From contig JBFGKE010000016.1 in assembly GCA_041576815.1 (NCBI GenBank), positions 1 to 64,000 on the forward strand: 64,000 nt of DNA. The letters run 5' to 3'. Positions 42,107 through 51,020 of the stretch are shown here, piece by piece. The translations under genes were made by a program, and so were the position numbers. The stretch's first letter is position 1; each line of letters begins with the position of its first letter. This stretch comes from SG8-38 sp041576815 (GTDB lineage: Bacteria; Myxococcota_A; Polyangia; Polyangiales; Houyiibacteriaceae). The notes under the pieces were generated by a model. The model saw nothing but the letters and a program-made list of their open reading frames with translations, was not told where the DNA came from and made no database searches.

Positions 42107-42820
42107 GTGCTGGGGCTGATCAAAGCGTCGCGCGCGCTGAGCCGCGCGGTATCCAAGCTCGAGTTCGGCGGGCCCGTCACCCACGTGTACAACCCCCTCG
42201 ACTACGCACGTCGCCCACACGAGCTCTACTTGGAGCGTTTCGGCGCGGGGACGAAAGAGGTCGTTTTCGTCGGGATGAACCCGGGTCCGTTCGGGATGGC
42301 GCAGACTGGCGTTCCGTTCGGTGACGTTGGCTTCGTCCGCGATTGGATGGGTATCGAAGCGCCCGTCGGACGGCCCGCGAAGGAACACCCCAAGCGCCCG
42401 GTCCTCGGGTTCGAGTGCAGCCGTTCCGAGGTCAGCGGCTCGCGGCTCTGGGGATGGGCACGCGACCGTTTCGGTGAGCCGGAGGCCTTTTTTTCGCGTT
42501 TCTTCGTGATCAACTACTGCCCGTTGGTCTTCGTCGAATCGACCGGTCGAAACCTCACCCCCAACAAGCTTTCGGCTGAGGAGCGTGCGCAGCTGCTTGC
42601 GCCGTGCGATCGGTCGCTTCAAACGGCGATCGAGATTCTGAGACCGGACCTGGTCGTCGGCGTGGGTGCGTGGGCGACCAAACGCGCAAACGCCGTTCTC
42701 GGCCCCGACGGTCCGCCCGTGGGGACCGTCCTTCATCCGAGCCCGGCAAGCCCGAAGGCGAATCGCGGCTGGGCCGAGCAGGCCGAAAGAGATTTGCGGG
42801 AGCTGGGCATCGCGTTATAA
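42107..42820 (+). CDS. SMUG1-type uracil-DNA glycosylase
   Basis: A 237-residue base-excision repair enzyme that removes uracil from DNA. The catalytic region reads VFVGMNPGPFGMAQTGVPFG, the SMUG1 form of the UDG active site, and the second motif is HPSPASPKANRG near residue 210, matching the family H-P-S-P loop. The start is GTG 42107, 6 bases after cysM. SMUG1-like enzymes are sporadic in bacteria. Assignment is strong. Confidence 0.9.
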   Translation: MLGLIKASRALSRAVSKLEFGGPVTHVYNPLDYARRPHELYLERFGAGTKEVVFVGMNPGPFGMAQTGVPFGDVGFVRDWMGIEAPVGRPAKEHPKRPVLGFECSRSEVSGSRLWGWARDRFGEPEAFFSRFFVINYCPLVFVESTGRNLTPNKLSAEERAQLLAPCDRSLQTAIEILRPDLVVGVGAWATKRANAVLGPDGPPVGTVLHPSPASPKANRGWAEQAERDLRELGIAL

Positions 42821-42841
42821 GAGCCACGGGGGTTCGAGCAG

Positions 42842-43114
42842 ATGCTGAAGAAAGTGGCTCAGTTGGCGACCGTCCTGGTGCTCGGGGTGGCATGCGGCCA
42901 CGAGTCGGCCGCCACACAGCAGATCCGAAACGCAGCCTCGGCCGATCTGGACTGCGACCCAACCCTGATCGAGTTCGTCCAAGACAAGCCCTTGGAAAAG
43001 CGAGTTGCCGGATGCGGCCGCACGCTCACCTACATGCACCAGTGCAACGCGATCGCCGGGGGTGGAACGGAGTGCAGTTGGCGTCCCGTTCGCAAGGACT
43101 CCAACAAGCTCTAG
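42842..43114 (+). CDS. Small Cys-containing lipoprotein
   Basis: A 90-residue protein with a signal peptide (VAQLATVLVLGVAC, Cys18 in the lipobox GVAC) and four further cysteines (Asp-Cys-Asp, GCGR, HQCN, ECSW) that could form two disulfides. I do not recognise it. It ends 4 bases inside the convergent Ser/Thr kinase stop, so it has a very compact 3' end. Probably an outer-membrane lipoprotein of unknown role. Confidence 0.75.
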   Translation: MLKKVAQLATVLVLGVACGHESAATQQIRNAASADLDCDPTLIEFVQDKPLEKRVAGCGRTLTYMHQCNAIAGGGTECSWRPVRKDSNKL

Positions 43115-44358
43115 CCGCCGTCTGGCGTTGCCGAGCGCAGGCGCTCGTCGAGCTCGGCGATGCCGGGGTTGTCGGGGTCGAACTCGGCCGCGCGTTCGAG
43201 CGCCGCCGCCGCCGCAGGTAGGTCCCCCCGTTCGATTGCGTCCCTTGCCCGGGCGAGCTCGTCCTTCGCTGCCTCCTCGCGCTCGTGCGGGGAGAGTGAG
43301 GCACCGCTATCGGAGCCGGCCTCGGCGTCGGGAAGCTCGGCCGCGTCCGGCAGGACCCCGGCGTCCGAGACCACACCCGCATCGACGCCCGCAGGCGGGA
43401 CGTCCGTTCCGATCGACGGGCCGCAGTTCTCCGCCACAGCCCAGACGACGACCCCGACGACGACCAGGACCGCGAATGCGAGTGGGACGCTCGAGCGCTT
43501 GCTCTTACGCTTCGCGGGACGCTTTCCGTCGTACGCCCGTCTCAGCGCGGCGACGAACGTGCGAGCGCTGGCGTATCGTTCCGATGGCTGTTTTCGAAGT
43601 GCCCGTAGGATCGCCGCGTCAACGGTTGCTGGGATCGCCGCACCGCGATTGGCCTCGCTTGGAGGAGGCGGGTCGCTGTTCATGACCTTGTGGGCAACCG
43701 CAACGGCCTCGCTGCCAGGAAAAGCGCGCTCGCCGCACGCCGCTTCGTAGATGACGGCTCCGAACGAAAACAGGTCACTCTGCTCGCTGTACTCTCCACT
43801 CCGCAGGGTTTCGGGCGCGGCATAACAAGGTGTGCCGAGGAACTGACCTTCCTTGGTGAGATCGGCGTTCGGTACGCGAGCAATCCCGAAGTCCGCGAGC
43901 TTCACCTGACCGTTGTCGGTGATCAGGAGATTTTCAGGCTTGAGATCTCGGTGGATCACGCCGGCGAGATGCGCGGTCGCAAGAGCATCGGCGACCTGTT
44001 GTGCGAGGTCGAGCAGCTCGTCGCGTCCGAGCGTGCCTTGCTTGCGGAGCGCTTGCTTGAGGGTGTGCCCATCGACGAACTCGAAGACGAGATAGGGGCC
44101 GACGGCCGGATCGTCCCCGACGTCGAATATCTGAACGATATTGGGATGTTGTAGGCGTGCTGCGGCCCGCGCCTCGTTTTGAAAGCGCCCGAGGAACACC
44201 TGACGAGTCTCCGCGTCGAGCGCGAGGTCGCGCAGGGTCTTGATCGCGACGGGTCGGTCGAGGTCCGCGTCGTGGGCTAGATACACGTTGCCCATCGAGC
44301 CAGACCCGAGAAGCCGGTCGATTCGGTAGCGGCCGATCTGCTGGGGCAACCTCTCCAT
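43111..44358 (-). CDS. Membrane-bound Ser/Thr protein kinase (Hanks type)
   Basis: A 415-residue kinase. The glycine loop is GSGSMGNVY, the ATP lysine Lys40 (VAIK), the catalytic loop VIHRDLKPEN with Asp138, and DFG Asp156. A Lys/Arg-rich juxtamembrane segment precedes a membrane helix at 291-309. The external part has an Ala/Asp/Pro linker and a short TPR-like stretch (LPAAAAALERAAEFDPDN). Catalytic motifs are intact, so it should be active. It may phosphorylate FHA-domain partners such as the kinase at 1.7 kb (inference). Tandem with pyruvate kinase upstream. Confidence 0.93.
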   Translation of the reverse strand: MERLPQQIGRYRIDRLLGSGSMGNVYLAHDADLDRPVAIKTLRDLALDAETRQVFLGRFQNEARAAARLQHPNIVQIFDVGDDPAVGPYLVFEFVDGHTLKQALRKQGTLGRDELLDLAQQVADALATAHLAGVIHRDLKPENLLITDNGQVKLADFGIARVPNADLTKEGQFLGTPCYAAPETLRSGEYSEQSDLFSFGAVIYEAACGERAFPGSEAVAVAHKVMNSDPPPPSEANRGAAIPATVDAAILRALRKQPSERYASARTFVAALRRAYDGKRPAKRKSKRSSVPLAFAVLVVVGVVVWAVAENCGPSIGTDVPPAGVDAGVVSDAGVLPDAAELPDAEAGSDSGASLSPHEREEAAKDELARARDAIERGDLPAAAAALERAAEFDPDNPGIAELDERLRSATPDGG

Positions 44359-44390
44359 GGGCGCGATCTAGTGCATGCGCGACCGCCGGG

Positions 44391-45800
44391 CTAGAGACGG
44401 TGTAGCTTCACGGTATTCGTTCGTCCCGACGTCGGCCAGCCGACGACCATTGCAAACGCCTCTCCCCGCTTGCAGAGCTTTTCTCGGACGAGCAGGGAAG
44501 TCGCGATGCGCAACGTCTCGTCCAACGATTCGGGGGGAACCTCGATTCGCGGGATGACTCCCCACTCGAGCGCGAGCTTCCGTGCGACCCGCACCTCGCT
44601 GGTGATCGCGAGGATCGGCGCGCGGGGTCGGTGCTCGGCAAGGAGCCCCGCCGACCGTCCGTCCTGGGTAAATACGACGACTGCCTTGAGCGGAAGGTGC
44701 ATCGAGAGCTCCGCCGCCGCTCGTGCCGCCGCGTTCGGAAACGGCCAACCCTCGTTTTCGGCTTGCTTGTTTGCACCGAATTGGCGCGCCATGTCTTCGA
44801 GATACTCGGATTCGACGTCGCGAATGATCGCATCCATCATCTTCACCGATTGAATCGGAAAACGGCCCGCCGCGGTCTCGCCGCTCAGCATGACCGCATC
44901 GGTTCCGTCCATGACCGCGTTCGCGACATCGGCCGCCTCGGCACGAGTCGGGCGAGGATTCCGGATCATGGAGTCGAGCATTTGTGTGGCCGTGATGACG
45001 ACTTTCCCCTGCGCGTTTGTTTCCCGGATGATTCGTTTTTGAACGACGGGCACTCTTTCAGCGCCCAGCTCGACTCCGAGATCCCCACGGGCGATCATGA
45101 TTCCATCGGCCGCGGCGACGATTTCGGGCAGCGCCGCCACCGCCTCCGGCCGCTCGATCTTGGCGATGACCGGAACGTCGCCGGCAAGCGCCTTGGCTTC
45201 ACGCACGTCGTTGGCGGATCGAACGAAAGACAAGGCGATGTAATCCGCACCGAGCGCCGAGACGGCGAACGCGAGGTCTTCGCGGTCCTTTTCGGTCAGT
45301 GCGGGCCCGCGAATCGAAACACCCGGAAGATTGAGCCCCTTGTGGTTGGACAGGGGCCCGCCATCCTCGACGATCGTGTGAACTACGTTGCCCTGCACCC
45401 GTTCCACGCGAAGGCGAATGAAACCGTCGTCTAGCGCGATCTTGTCGCCCGGTTGAACGTCCGCGGGCAGCGTAGAATGTGTGACGGAAACGATCGATTG
45501 GCTTCCTTCGACGTCATCGGTCGTCAACGCGAAGGTGTCGCCGGTTTCGAGCTCGATGGGGCCGCCGGAAAATTTGCCGATTCGCATCTTCGGACCCTGC
45601 ATGTCGGCCAAGATCGAAATCGGCTCACGTGCCTCCGCGGCGGCGGTGCGTACGAGCCTGGCCATCTTCGCGTGTGCTTCGTGGTCCCCATGCGAAAAGT
45701 TCAGCCGAGCACAGCTCATCCCCGCAGCTAGGAGATCGTCGATCTTCGCTTTCGTGTCGCTGGCAGGGCCGAGCGTGCAGACGATCTTCGTACGTCTCAC
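44391..45800 (-). CDS. pyk: Pyruvate kinase
   Basis: A 469-residue glycolytic enzyme converting phosphoenolpyruvate and ADP to pyruvate and ATP. Visible motifs are RRTKIVCTLGPASD at the N-terminus, ARLNFSHGDHEAH, the catalytic lysine in VIAKIERPEAV and MIARGDLGVELG, plus TATQMLDSMIRNPRPTRAEA. Full length. It is 32 bases upstream of the Ser/Thr kinase gene on the same strand, so both may share a transcript. Confidence 0.97.
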   Translation of the reverse strand: MRRTKIVCTLGPASDTKAKIDDLLAAGMSCARLNFSHGDHEAHAKMARLVRTAAAEAREPISILADMQGPKMRIGKFSGGPIELETGDTFALTTDDVEGSQSIVSVTHSTLPADVQPGDKIALDDGFIRLRVERVQGNVVHTIVEDGGPLSNHKGLNLPGVSIRGPALTEKDREDLAFAVSALGADYIALSFVRSANDVREAKALAGDVPVIAKIERPEAVAALPEIVAAADGIMIARGDLGVELGAERVPVVQKRIIRETNAQGKVVITATQMLDSMIRNPRPTRAEAADVANAVMDGTDAVMLSGETAAGRFPIQSVKMMDAIIRDVESEYLEDMARQFGANKQAENEGWPFPNAAARAAAELSMHLPLKAVVVFTQDGRSAGLLAEHRPRAPILAITSEVRVARKLALEWGVIPRIEVPPESLDETLRIATSLLVREKLCKRGEAFAMVVGWPTSGRTNTVKLHRL

Positions 45801-45836
45801 GAGCCGGTTGTAGCTGGGTTCCCCGCGTCCGCCAAA

Positions 45837-46478
45837 CTAGCGCCGTCGGTACCGCGGGGGCTCCCAGTGACTGAAGCGCGACTCGAAACCCAACTGGACG
45901 ACAAACGTCGCATACAGGGTCCATTGAGTCCGGTCCGTTGTCGGCTGCGTGTTGCGAAACGATGGGTCGGCGTTCACGTAGCGGGCGGCGACGCGCAGCC
46001 AGAGCCGGCGAACCGTGGTCAGGGGAGCAACGAGGGGCAGCGAGAAACCGACGCCCACTCCGAGACCGGTGCTTCGGTGGCCGTCGAGCAGGAAGGCTGG
46101 CCCGATCTCGAAAAAGATCGATTGCAGCACTAGATCCGCGAACTCGTTCCAGGTCTGTTTGTACAAAAAGAAAAGGGCAGGGAAGAGCGGGCGGAGGTCG
46201 ACGCCCACGAAGAGATGTTGCCCCGAATTGGGGCCCCATCGACCGGAAAGCACGACGCCGGCGGTGTCGGCAATCAAGAATCGAGTCTCGCCGACGACGT
46301 TTCCGTCCGCTTCTCGATCGAGCCAGGTGGCGCCGCCGCCCGCGCCGAACGAGAGCGTGAGCGAGCGGTCCCATCGCCCGTAAAGACCATCGCCGCGACG
46401 CTGTGCGCTCGCAGACCCCCCGATCGAGCAGAGGACGACCGCGCCGATGATCACCCCTGCACGGGTGCCCCGTGTCAT
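45837..46478 (-). CDS. Predicted outer-membrane or secreted protein, uncharacterised
   Basis: About 213 residues: signal peptide (AGVIIGAVVLCSIGGSASA), then alternating beta-type sequence (SLTLSFGAGGGATWL, TGLGVGVGFSLPLV, LYATFVVQLGFESRFS) compatible with a small outer-membrane beta-barrel. It ends in an Arg-rich tail (EPPRYRRR), which is atypical for Omp C-termini. ATG 46478 (MTRGTRAG) gives a good signal peptide; an ATG at 46493 is an alternative. It diverges from the sensor kinase gene. Family unknown to me. Confidence 0.7.
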   Translation of the reverse strand: MTRGTRAGVIIGAVVLCSIGGSASAQRRGDGLYGRWDRSLTLSFGAGGGATWLDREADGNVVGETRFLIADTAGVVLSGRWGPNSGQHLFVGVDLRPLFPALFFLYKQTWNEFADLVLQSIFFEIGPAFLLDGHRSTGLGVGVGFSLPLVAPLTTVRRLWLRVAARYVNADPSFRNTQPTTDRTQWTLYATFVVQLGFESRFSHWEPPRYRRR

Positions 46479-46538
46479 GTCTCCCCCATGCACCGCTCCG
46501 CGTGGCGGGTCAAGAGATTGTCGCTGTAGACTGTGTTC

Positions 46539-47909
46539 ATGGAGCGTCCGTTTGGCTTGGGGCTTCGGAGCCAGCTCATGCTCGCGCTGCTCGTCGCGTT
46601 TGGCGCAGCGTTCGTGTTGCTCAGCCTCGTGACCGCGCGCATCGACGAAAGCGAGCGGGCCGAGGAGCGGCGCACGCGTGCAGCCGGGGTTGCGCAGGCG
46701 CTCGTTGCAGGCGCCGGCGAGGATGGAGACCGGCTCCGCGACGAGGTCATGGACCGTATGCTTCGAGAAGGCCTATTCGAACGCGTCGAGGTGCACACCG
46801 TTGGTGGGCCGGTCCGTGCGTGGGGTGTCATCGACGGAGAGCCCGACGCCGTCGTGAGCACGGCGACCGGAGTCGAGCTTCGGGTGTGGGTGTCGGAGGG
46901 CCACCGTGGGGACGCCACGCGGCGAAGTCTGTTTTCTTTTTACTTGGGGCTCACCGCAGCAACCGTCCTCCTGCTGACCTACGTTTTGCTCACCTATTTC
47001 ATCGTGCGCCCGATCGATCAGCTGCGGCTGGCAGCGGGGCGTCTCGCGGCGGGCCGTCTTCAGACGCGCGTGCCCGTTCGAGGCGCAGCCGAGGTCGCGC
47101 GTTTGGCCGCGACGTTCAACGACATGGCCGCCCAGCTCCGGCAGGATCGAGCCTCGCTTCAGGAGCGTCTCGAGGAGCTCGAACGCACGACCGCGGAGCT
47201 GACGACCGCGCAGGAGCAGGTGATGCGGAGCGCCCGCCTGGCCGCCGTGGGGCGCCTTTCCGCTGGCGTGGCCCACGAGATCGGCAACCCGCTCGCGGCG
47301 ATTCGCGGGCTGCTCGACCTCATGCAGGCGGGCGAGCTCGACCCTGATGAAGAGGCGGAGTTCGTTCGTCGCATTCAGCGAGAGACCGAGCGAATACATC
47401 ACACCATTCGCGATCTGCTCGACTTCTCGAGAAGCGGGCCGGTCACGGAGCCCAGGGTGGAGAGCTCGGCCGACCTCTCTGAGGTCGTCGGCGACACGGT
47501 GAAGCTCGTCGACCGTCAAACGCGGTTCCGGGACATCGAGCTCGCGGTCGCGCTCGACGACGATCTCCCACGCGTGCGAGGCGATCACGAGAGGCTACGT
47601 CAGCTCCTCCTCAATCTCTTGTTCAACGCGGCCGACGCGATCGGCGGCCGTGGCCGCATCCAGGTGTTCGCGTCGAACGGCGGCGGAGTGGTCCAGCTTC
47701 GCATCGAAGACGACGGGCCGGGAATCGATCCGGCGATCCTCGACCAGGTGTTCGATCCGTTCGTCACGACGAAGCCCGCGGGCCAGGGCACGGGCCTCGG
47801 GCTCGCCGTGTGTCACACGATCGTCGAACGGCTGGGCGGCTCGATCGAAGCGGCAAACCGAGATCAAGGCGGCGCCGCCTTCGCAGTCACGCTGCCAGCA
47901 GCGGTTTGA
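46539..47909 (+). CDS. Membrane sensor histidine kinase with HAMP domain
   Basis: A 456-residue inner-membrane kinase: helices at 13-33 and 132-155 bracket a short periplasmic sensor of about 95 residues. HAMP follows (155-208, IVRPIDQLRLAAGRLAAGRL), a coiled coil, HisKA with GVAHEIGNPL (His246), and an ATPase domain (NLLFNAADAI, EDDGPGIDP, GTGLGLAVCH). This NtrB-like ending is common in myxobacterial two-component kinases. ATG 46539 is preferred over an in-frame GTG at 46533. No response regulator is adjacent. Confidence 0.92.
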   Translation: MERPFGLGLRSQLMLALLVAFGAAFVLLSLVTARIDESERAEERRTRAAGVAQALVAGAGEDGDRLRDEVMDRMLREGLFERVEVHTVGGPVRAWGVIDGEPDAVVSTATGVELRVWVSEGHRGDATRRSLFSFYLGLTAATVLLLTYVLLTYFIVRPIDQLRLAAGRLAAGRLQTRVPVRGAAEVARLAATFNDMAAQLRQDRASLQERLEELERTTAELTTAQEQVMRSARLAAVGRLSAGVAHEIGNPLAAIRGLLDLMQAGELDPDEEAEFVRRIQRETERIHHTIRDLLDFSRSGPVTEPRVESSADLSEVVGDTVKLVDRQTRFRDIELAVALDDDLPRVRGDHERLRQLLLNLLFNAADAIGGRGRIQVFASNGGGVVQLRIEDDGPGIDPAILDQVFDPFVTTKPAGQGTGLGLAVCHTIVERLGGSIEAANRDQGGAAFAVTLPAAV

Positions 47910-47937
47910 GGGGGGCTGCCGCGGGTGGCGTGGTAGG

Positions 47938-48003
47938 GGGGTTGCTGGGCTTCTTGCAGCGTTTGGTTTATTTACATCCGCCCGCCCACCCCCAAGCAAC
48001 CCC
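47938..48003. terminator. Long-loop inverted repeat between convergent genes
   Basis: GGGGTTGCT at 47938-47946 is matched exactly by AGCAACCCC at 47995-48003, with a 48-base T-rich loop. The second arm touches the uvrC stop codon. It sits between the kinase and uvrC ends and could contribute to two-way termination, though the long loop makes this uncertain. Confidence 0.3.
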
Positions 48004-49901
48004 TAGTCCGCCTGAAACGCGTTTTCGATGGCCGTGTCCTCGGCCGACTGCGCGTCCGGAGGCAGGGGCGCGTGATCGCCGAGCGCCCTCTTGATCGCTT
48101 GCGCCTGCTTTCGCGTTGCGCCCGCCGCGGTGAGCTCGTCTTCGGTGGCCGCCATGACCTCGCGAAGCGAGCCCAACTTGCGAAGGAGCTTGCCGCGGGT
48201 TTTCGGTCCGACTCCTGGCACGCCGTCGAGCTCGCTTCGAAGCCGTCGCTTCCGTCCGACCTTTTTCCGCAATGCGTTCGACGCCCGGTGGGTTTCGTCC
48301 CGCGCGAGGAGCAGAAGCGACAGCGCCGAGCTGGCGCGCACGGGGATCGCGTTCTTTTGGCCGGGCCGAAACACCCGGTCGCCCTCTCGTTCACCGGCGA
48401 TCGTCGCCCGCGGCTTCGCGACGGACGCGATCTCGAGCTCGGGGAGGCCGAGGTCTTCCCGCGCGCGGATCGCAACGCCGAGCTGGCCTTTTCCGCCGTC
48501 GACCACAAGCAGATCGGGCAGCTCCCAACCCGCTTCCTCGTTCTTGCCTCGTCGGAGGCGCCGCTCGAGCACCTCGTACATCGCCGCGTAGTCGTCGCCG
48601 CCGCCGACCCCTTTCACACGGAAGCTCCGATATCCCTCCCTGTCCGGCGCTCCATCCTGCAGCGCGACGAACACAGCCACGGTTTCCTCGCCCCCGGTAT
48701 GCGAGATGTCCACGCACTCGATGCGCCGTGGAAGTACGGACATCCGAAGCTGCGCTTGGAGGTCCGCAAGACGAGCCTCGACGTCTTCCCGCGCGCGCTC
48801 CTTTTCGTGAAAGGCGTGCTCCGCGTTCTCGCGCGCGAGCTCCAGTAGCTTCGCCTTGGCTCCACGCCGTGGCTGCACGATCTGCACGCGGCGCTTTCGG
48901 TTCTCGCTCAGCAGCTCCTCGAGCGCTTCGCTCATCTCGATCGTGACTGGCACGAGGATCTCGTCGGGCAACGCAGGGCGTTCCGCATAGTGCTGTCGCA
49001 GAAATGCGCCGAGCATCTCGTCGTTCGGCACCGCGACCCGCTTGAGCGGAAGCGTCTTCACGCCAAACAGCCGCCCGCCACGCATGCTGAGAACCGCGAT
49101 TTCTACCTGGTCGCCTTGCCTGTGAAAGCCAACGACATCCTGGTCGGACTTCACCACGCCCGCGACGCGTTGCTCTTCGCGCGCTCGCTCGACCGCCCTG
49201 AGCTGGTCCCGATAGATCGCGGCGCGCTCGTACTCTAGCTCTCCCGACGCCCGGTCCATTCGGTGGTCGATGTCCCGCACCAGCTCGTCGTGCCGTCCAT
49301 CGAGAAACCGAGCGACATTCGCGACCTGCGCGCGATACTCTTCCTCGTCGACCTCGAGAACGCACGGGCCCGGGCAACGCTTGATCTGATACTGCAGGCA
49401 CGGTCTCGATCGAAGCCGAAACTCGGTATCGGTGCATGTCCGCAGCTGAAAGTACCGGTTGACCAGCCGGAGAGTTTGGCGCGCCGCAGTCGCGGAGTGA
49501 TACGGGCCGAAGTATTGCGCCCCGTCCGCCTTCGGGCGGCGCACCACCTCGAGCCGCGGCCAGGGTTTTCTCGAGTCGAGCCTGAGAGACAAGTACTCCT
49601 TGTCGTCGCGAAGCTTGATGTTGTACTTCGGCTGGTGTGATTTGATCAGCTGGTTCTCGAGGAGCGCTGCCTCTTTGTCGGTGTGGGTGACGAACGTTTC
49701 GATGTCGGTCAGCTCTCGCTCGAGTCGGCTGACGAAGGCGCGCACGTCGCTCGAGCCCGGTTGGAAGTAGCTTCTCACCCGGCTCCGCAGGCTCCTCGCC
49801 TTGCCGACGTAGAGGACCTTCGCGTCCGCGCCACGAAAGACGTATACGCCGGGCGACACCGGAAGATTGTCGAGCTTGCGCTGTGCTGCGTCCGCAACCA
49901 C
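48003..49901 (-). CDS. uvrC: Excinuclease ABC subunit C
   Basis: A 632-residue nucleotide-excision-repair nuclease that makes both cuts around a lesion with UvrA and UvrB. The GIY-YIG domain opens SPGVYVFRGADAKVLYVGKA, followed by the UVR motif (ASGELEYERAAIYRDQLRAV), an RNase-H-like domain (ECVDISHTGG) and helix-hairpin-helix motifs (LDGVPGVGPKTRGKLLRKLG). All domains are present at full length. The start is a GTG with no clear ribosome site. It reads in the same direction as the 5-formyl-THF cyclo-ligase gene. Confidence 0.97.
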   Translation of the reverse strand: MVADAAQRKLDNLPVSPGVYVFRGADAKVLYVGKARSLRSRVRSYFQPGSSDVRAFVSRLERELTDIETFVTHTDKEAALLENQLIKSHQPKYNIKLRDDKEYLSLRLDSRKPWPRLEVVRRPKADGAQYFGPYHSATAARQTLRLVNRYFQLRTCTDTEFRLRSRPCLQYQIKRCPGPCVLEVDEEEYRAQVANVARFLDGRHDELVRDIDHRMDRASGELEYERAAIYRDQLRAVERAREEQRVAGVVKSDQDVVGFHRQGDQVEIAVLSMRGGRLFGVKTLPLKRVAVPNDEMLGAFLRQHYAERPALPDEILVPVTIEMSEALEELLSENRKRRVQIVQPRRGAKAKLLELARENAEHAFHEKERAREDVEARLADLQAQLRMSVLPRRIECVDISHTGGEETVAVFVALQDGAPDREGYRSFRVKGVGGGDDYAAMYEVLERRLRRGKNEEAGWELPDLLVVDGGKGQLGVAIRAREDLGLPELEIASVAKPRATIAGEREGDRVFRPGQKNAIPVRASSALSLLLLARDETHRASNALRKKVGRKRRLRSELDGVPGVGPKTRGKLLRKLGSLREVMAATEDELTAAGATRKQAQAIKRALGDHAPLPPDAQSAEDTAIENAFQAD

Positions 49902-49944
49902 GCAGACGCTATACCACTCCGACCGCTTCCGATCGCGCCGCGGC

Positions 49945-50547
49945 TCAGGTGGGACGGATCACTCGCTCGTCCGTGACGACGAGGTCCACCTTGACGTCGA
50001 AAGGCTGTTCCGGAACTTCCGAGATGAGCTGGAAGTCGTACGCGACTACACAGACGCATGCGTCGTGGAGCTTCGGCAGCAATCGATCGTAGTAGCCGCC
50101 GCCATATCCGATGCGGTAGCCCCGGGGGTCGACGGCAAGCGCGGGGATCCACGCGAAATCCACCTCCGACGGAGCGAGAGGCGCCGCGCTGTCTGGAGGC
50201 TCGGGAACAGAAAACGCTCCCTCGATCAGCGCGGTGTCGGGCTCGACGAGACGAAGCTCGAGCTCGTCGCCCACGACACGTGGTAACGCGACGCGCTTTC
50301 CCGCCGACCAAGCCGCTTCGATCGACGGGCGTGTCTTCACCTCGTTGCGTATCGATGAAAAAGCGAGGAGGGTTCTCGCCGCCACGAGCTCTTCGAGTCC
50401 TGCAAGCCGCTCGGCGATTTGCGCGGAGCGGCGCTCGCACGCGGACGCGGGCAGGGTATCTCGTACTGCGCGCATTCGCCGGCGAAGCGCCTGCTTGGCG
50501 CGACGGCGGAGCTCGGCGTCTGCGTCCCCCGATCCGCGCGTGCTCAC
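49945..50547 (-). CDS. 5-formyltetrahydrofolate cyclo-ligase
   Basis: A 200-residue enzyme that converts 5-formyl-THF to 5,10-methenyl-THF using ATP in the cytoplasm. The hallmark PRGYRIGYGGGYYDRLL is present, along with the substrate region NEVKTRPSIEAAW. The GTG start overlaps the zapA stop as GTGA; the longer frame to 50901 is only a shadow of zapA. This zapA/cyclo-ligase neighbourhood is conserved in many proteobacteria, where 6S RNA can lie between them; here the overlap leaves no room for it. Confidence 0.93.
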   Translation of the reverse strand: MSTRGSGDADAELRRRAKQALRRRMRAVRDTLPASACERRSAQIAERLAGLEELVAARTLLAFSSIRNEVKTRPSIEAAWSAGKRVALPRVVGDELELRLVEPDTALIEGAFSVPEPPDSAAPLAPSEVDFAWIPALAVDPRGYRIGYGGGYYDRLLPKLHDACVCVVAYDFQLISEVPEQPFDVKVDLVVTDERVIRPT

Positions 50548-50861
50548 GGCTCGATCTGCTGGGCGAGCTCGGCGTCCGCCTCCAGCCGCTGATCGATCCG
50601 GCGAATGGCCGTCCCGACGACCTGGCGCGTTTGAGCCTCGAGGCGCTCCCGCCTTCGCTCGGACGCGTCGAGATCCTCCGCGAGACTGAGCGCGACGACC
50701 GCGAGCATCTGTGCAGGTGTCGCCGCCCGCGCCGCTTTCGGGCCCAGCGCCTGCACACGCTCGTTCACGATGTTCGCCAGGCGCTGAAGGTAGCTCTCGT
50801 CGGCGTCGGAGGACATTCGGTATCTCGCGCCTGCAATCTCGATCTGAACGGTGCGTTTCAC
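50544..50861 (-). CDS. zapA: Cell-division protein ZapA
   Basis: A 105-residue FtsZ-associated protein that bundles division filaments. It opens MKRTVQIEIAGARYRMSSDA, the ZapA signature, followed by YLQRLANIVNERVQAL and a coiled coil to the C-terminus. Length fits the family. It precedes and overlaps the cyclo-ligase gene and diverges from the zinc-ribbon/TPR gene. Confidence 0.92.
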   Translation of the reverse strand: MKRTVQIEIAGARYRMSSDADESYLQRLANIVNERVQALGPKAARAATPAQMLAVVALSLAEDLDASERRRERLEAQTRQVVGTAIRRIDQRLEADAELAQQIEP

Positions 50862-51020
50862 GGTTGTCGGGAAGGTAGTCCTCCAGCTCCTTTGGCGTCA
50901 AGGTAGGAGATCCACACCCATCCGCTTCGCGTTCCGCTATGATCGGAATCCCACTACGAGGGTTTATGAGACCCGGAGTTGGCGTGTTATCTTTGATCCC
51001 TGGGGGAACGGTAGAGGGTC

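Noticed and set aside
50544..50901. Extended cyclo-ligase start covering zapA
   Set aside because: The extra residues are a frame shadow of zapA; the GTGA overlap gives a natural start.
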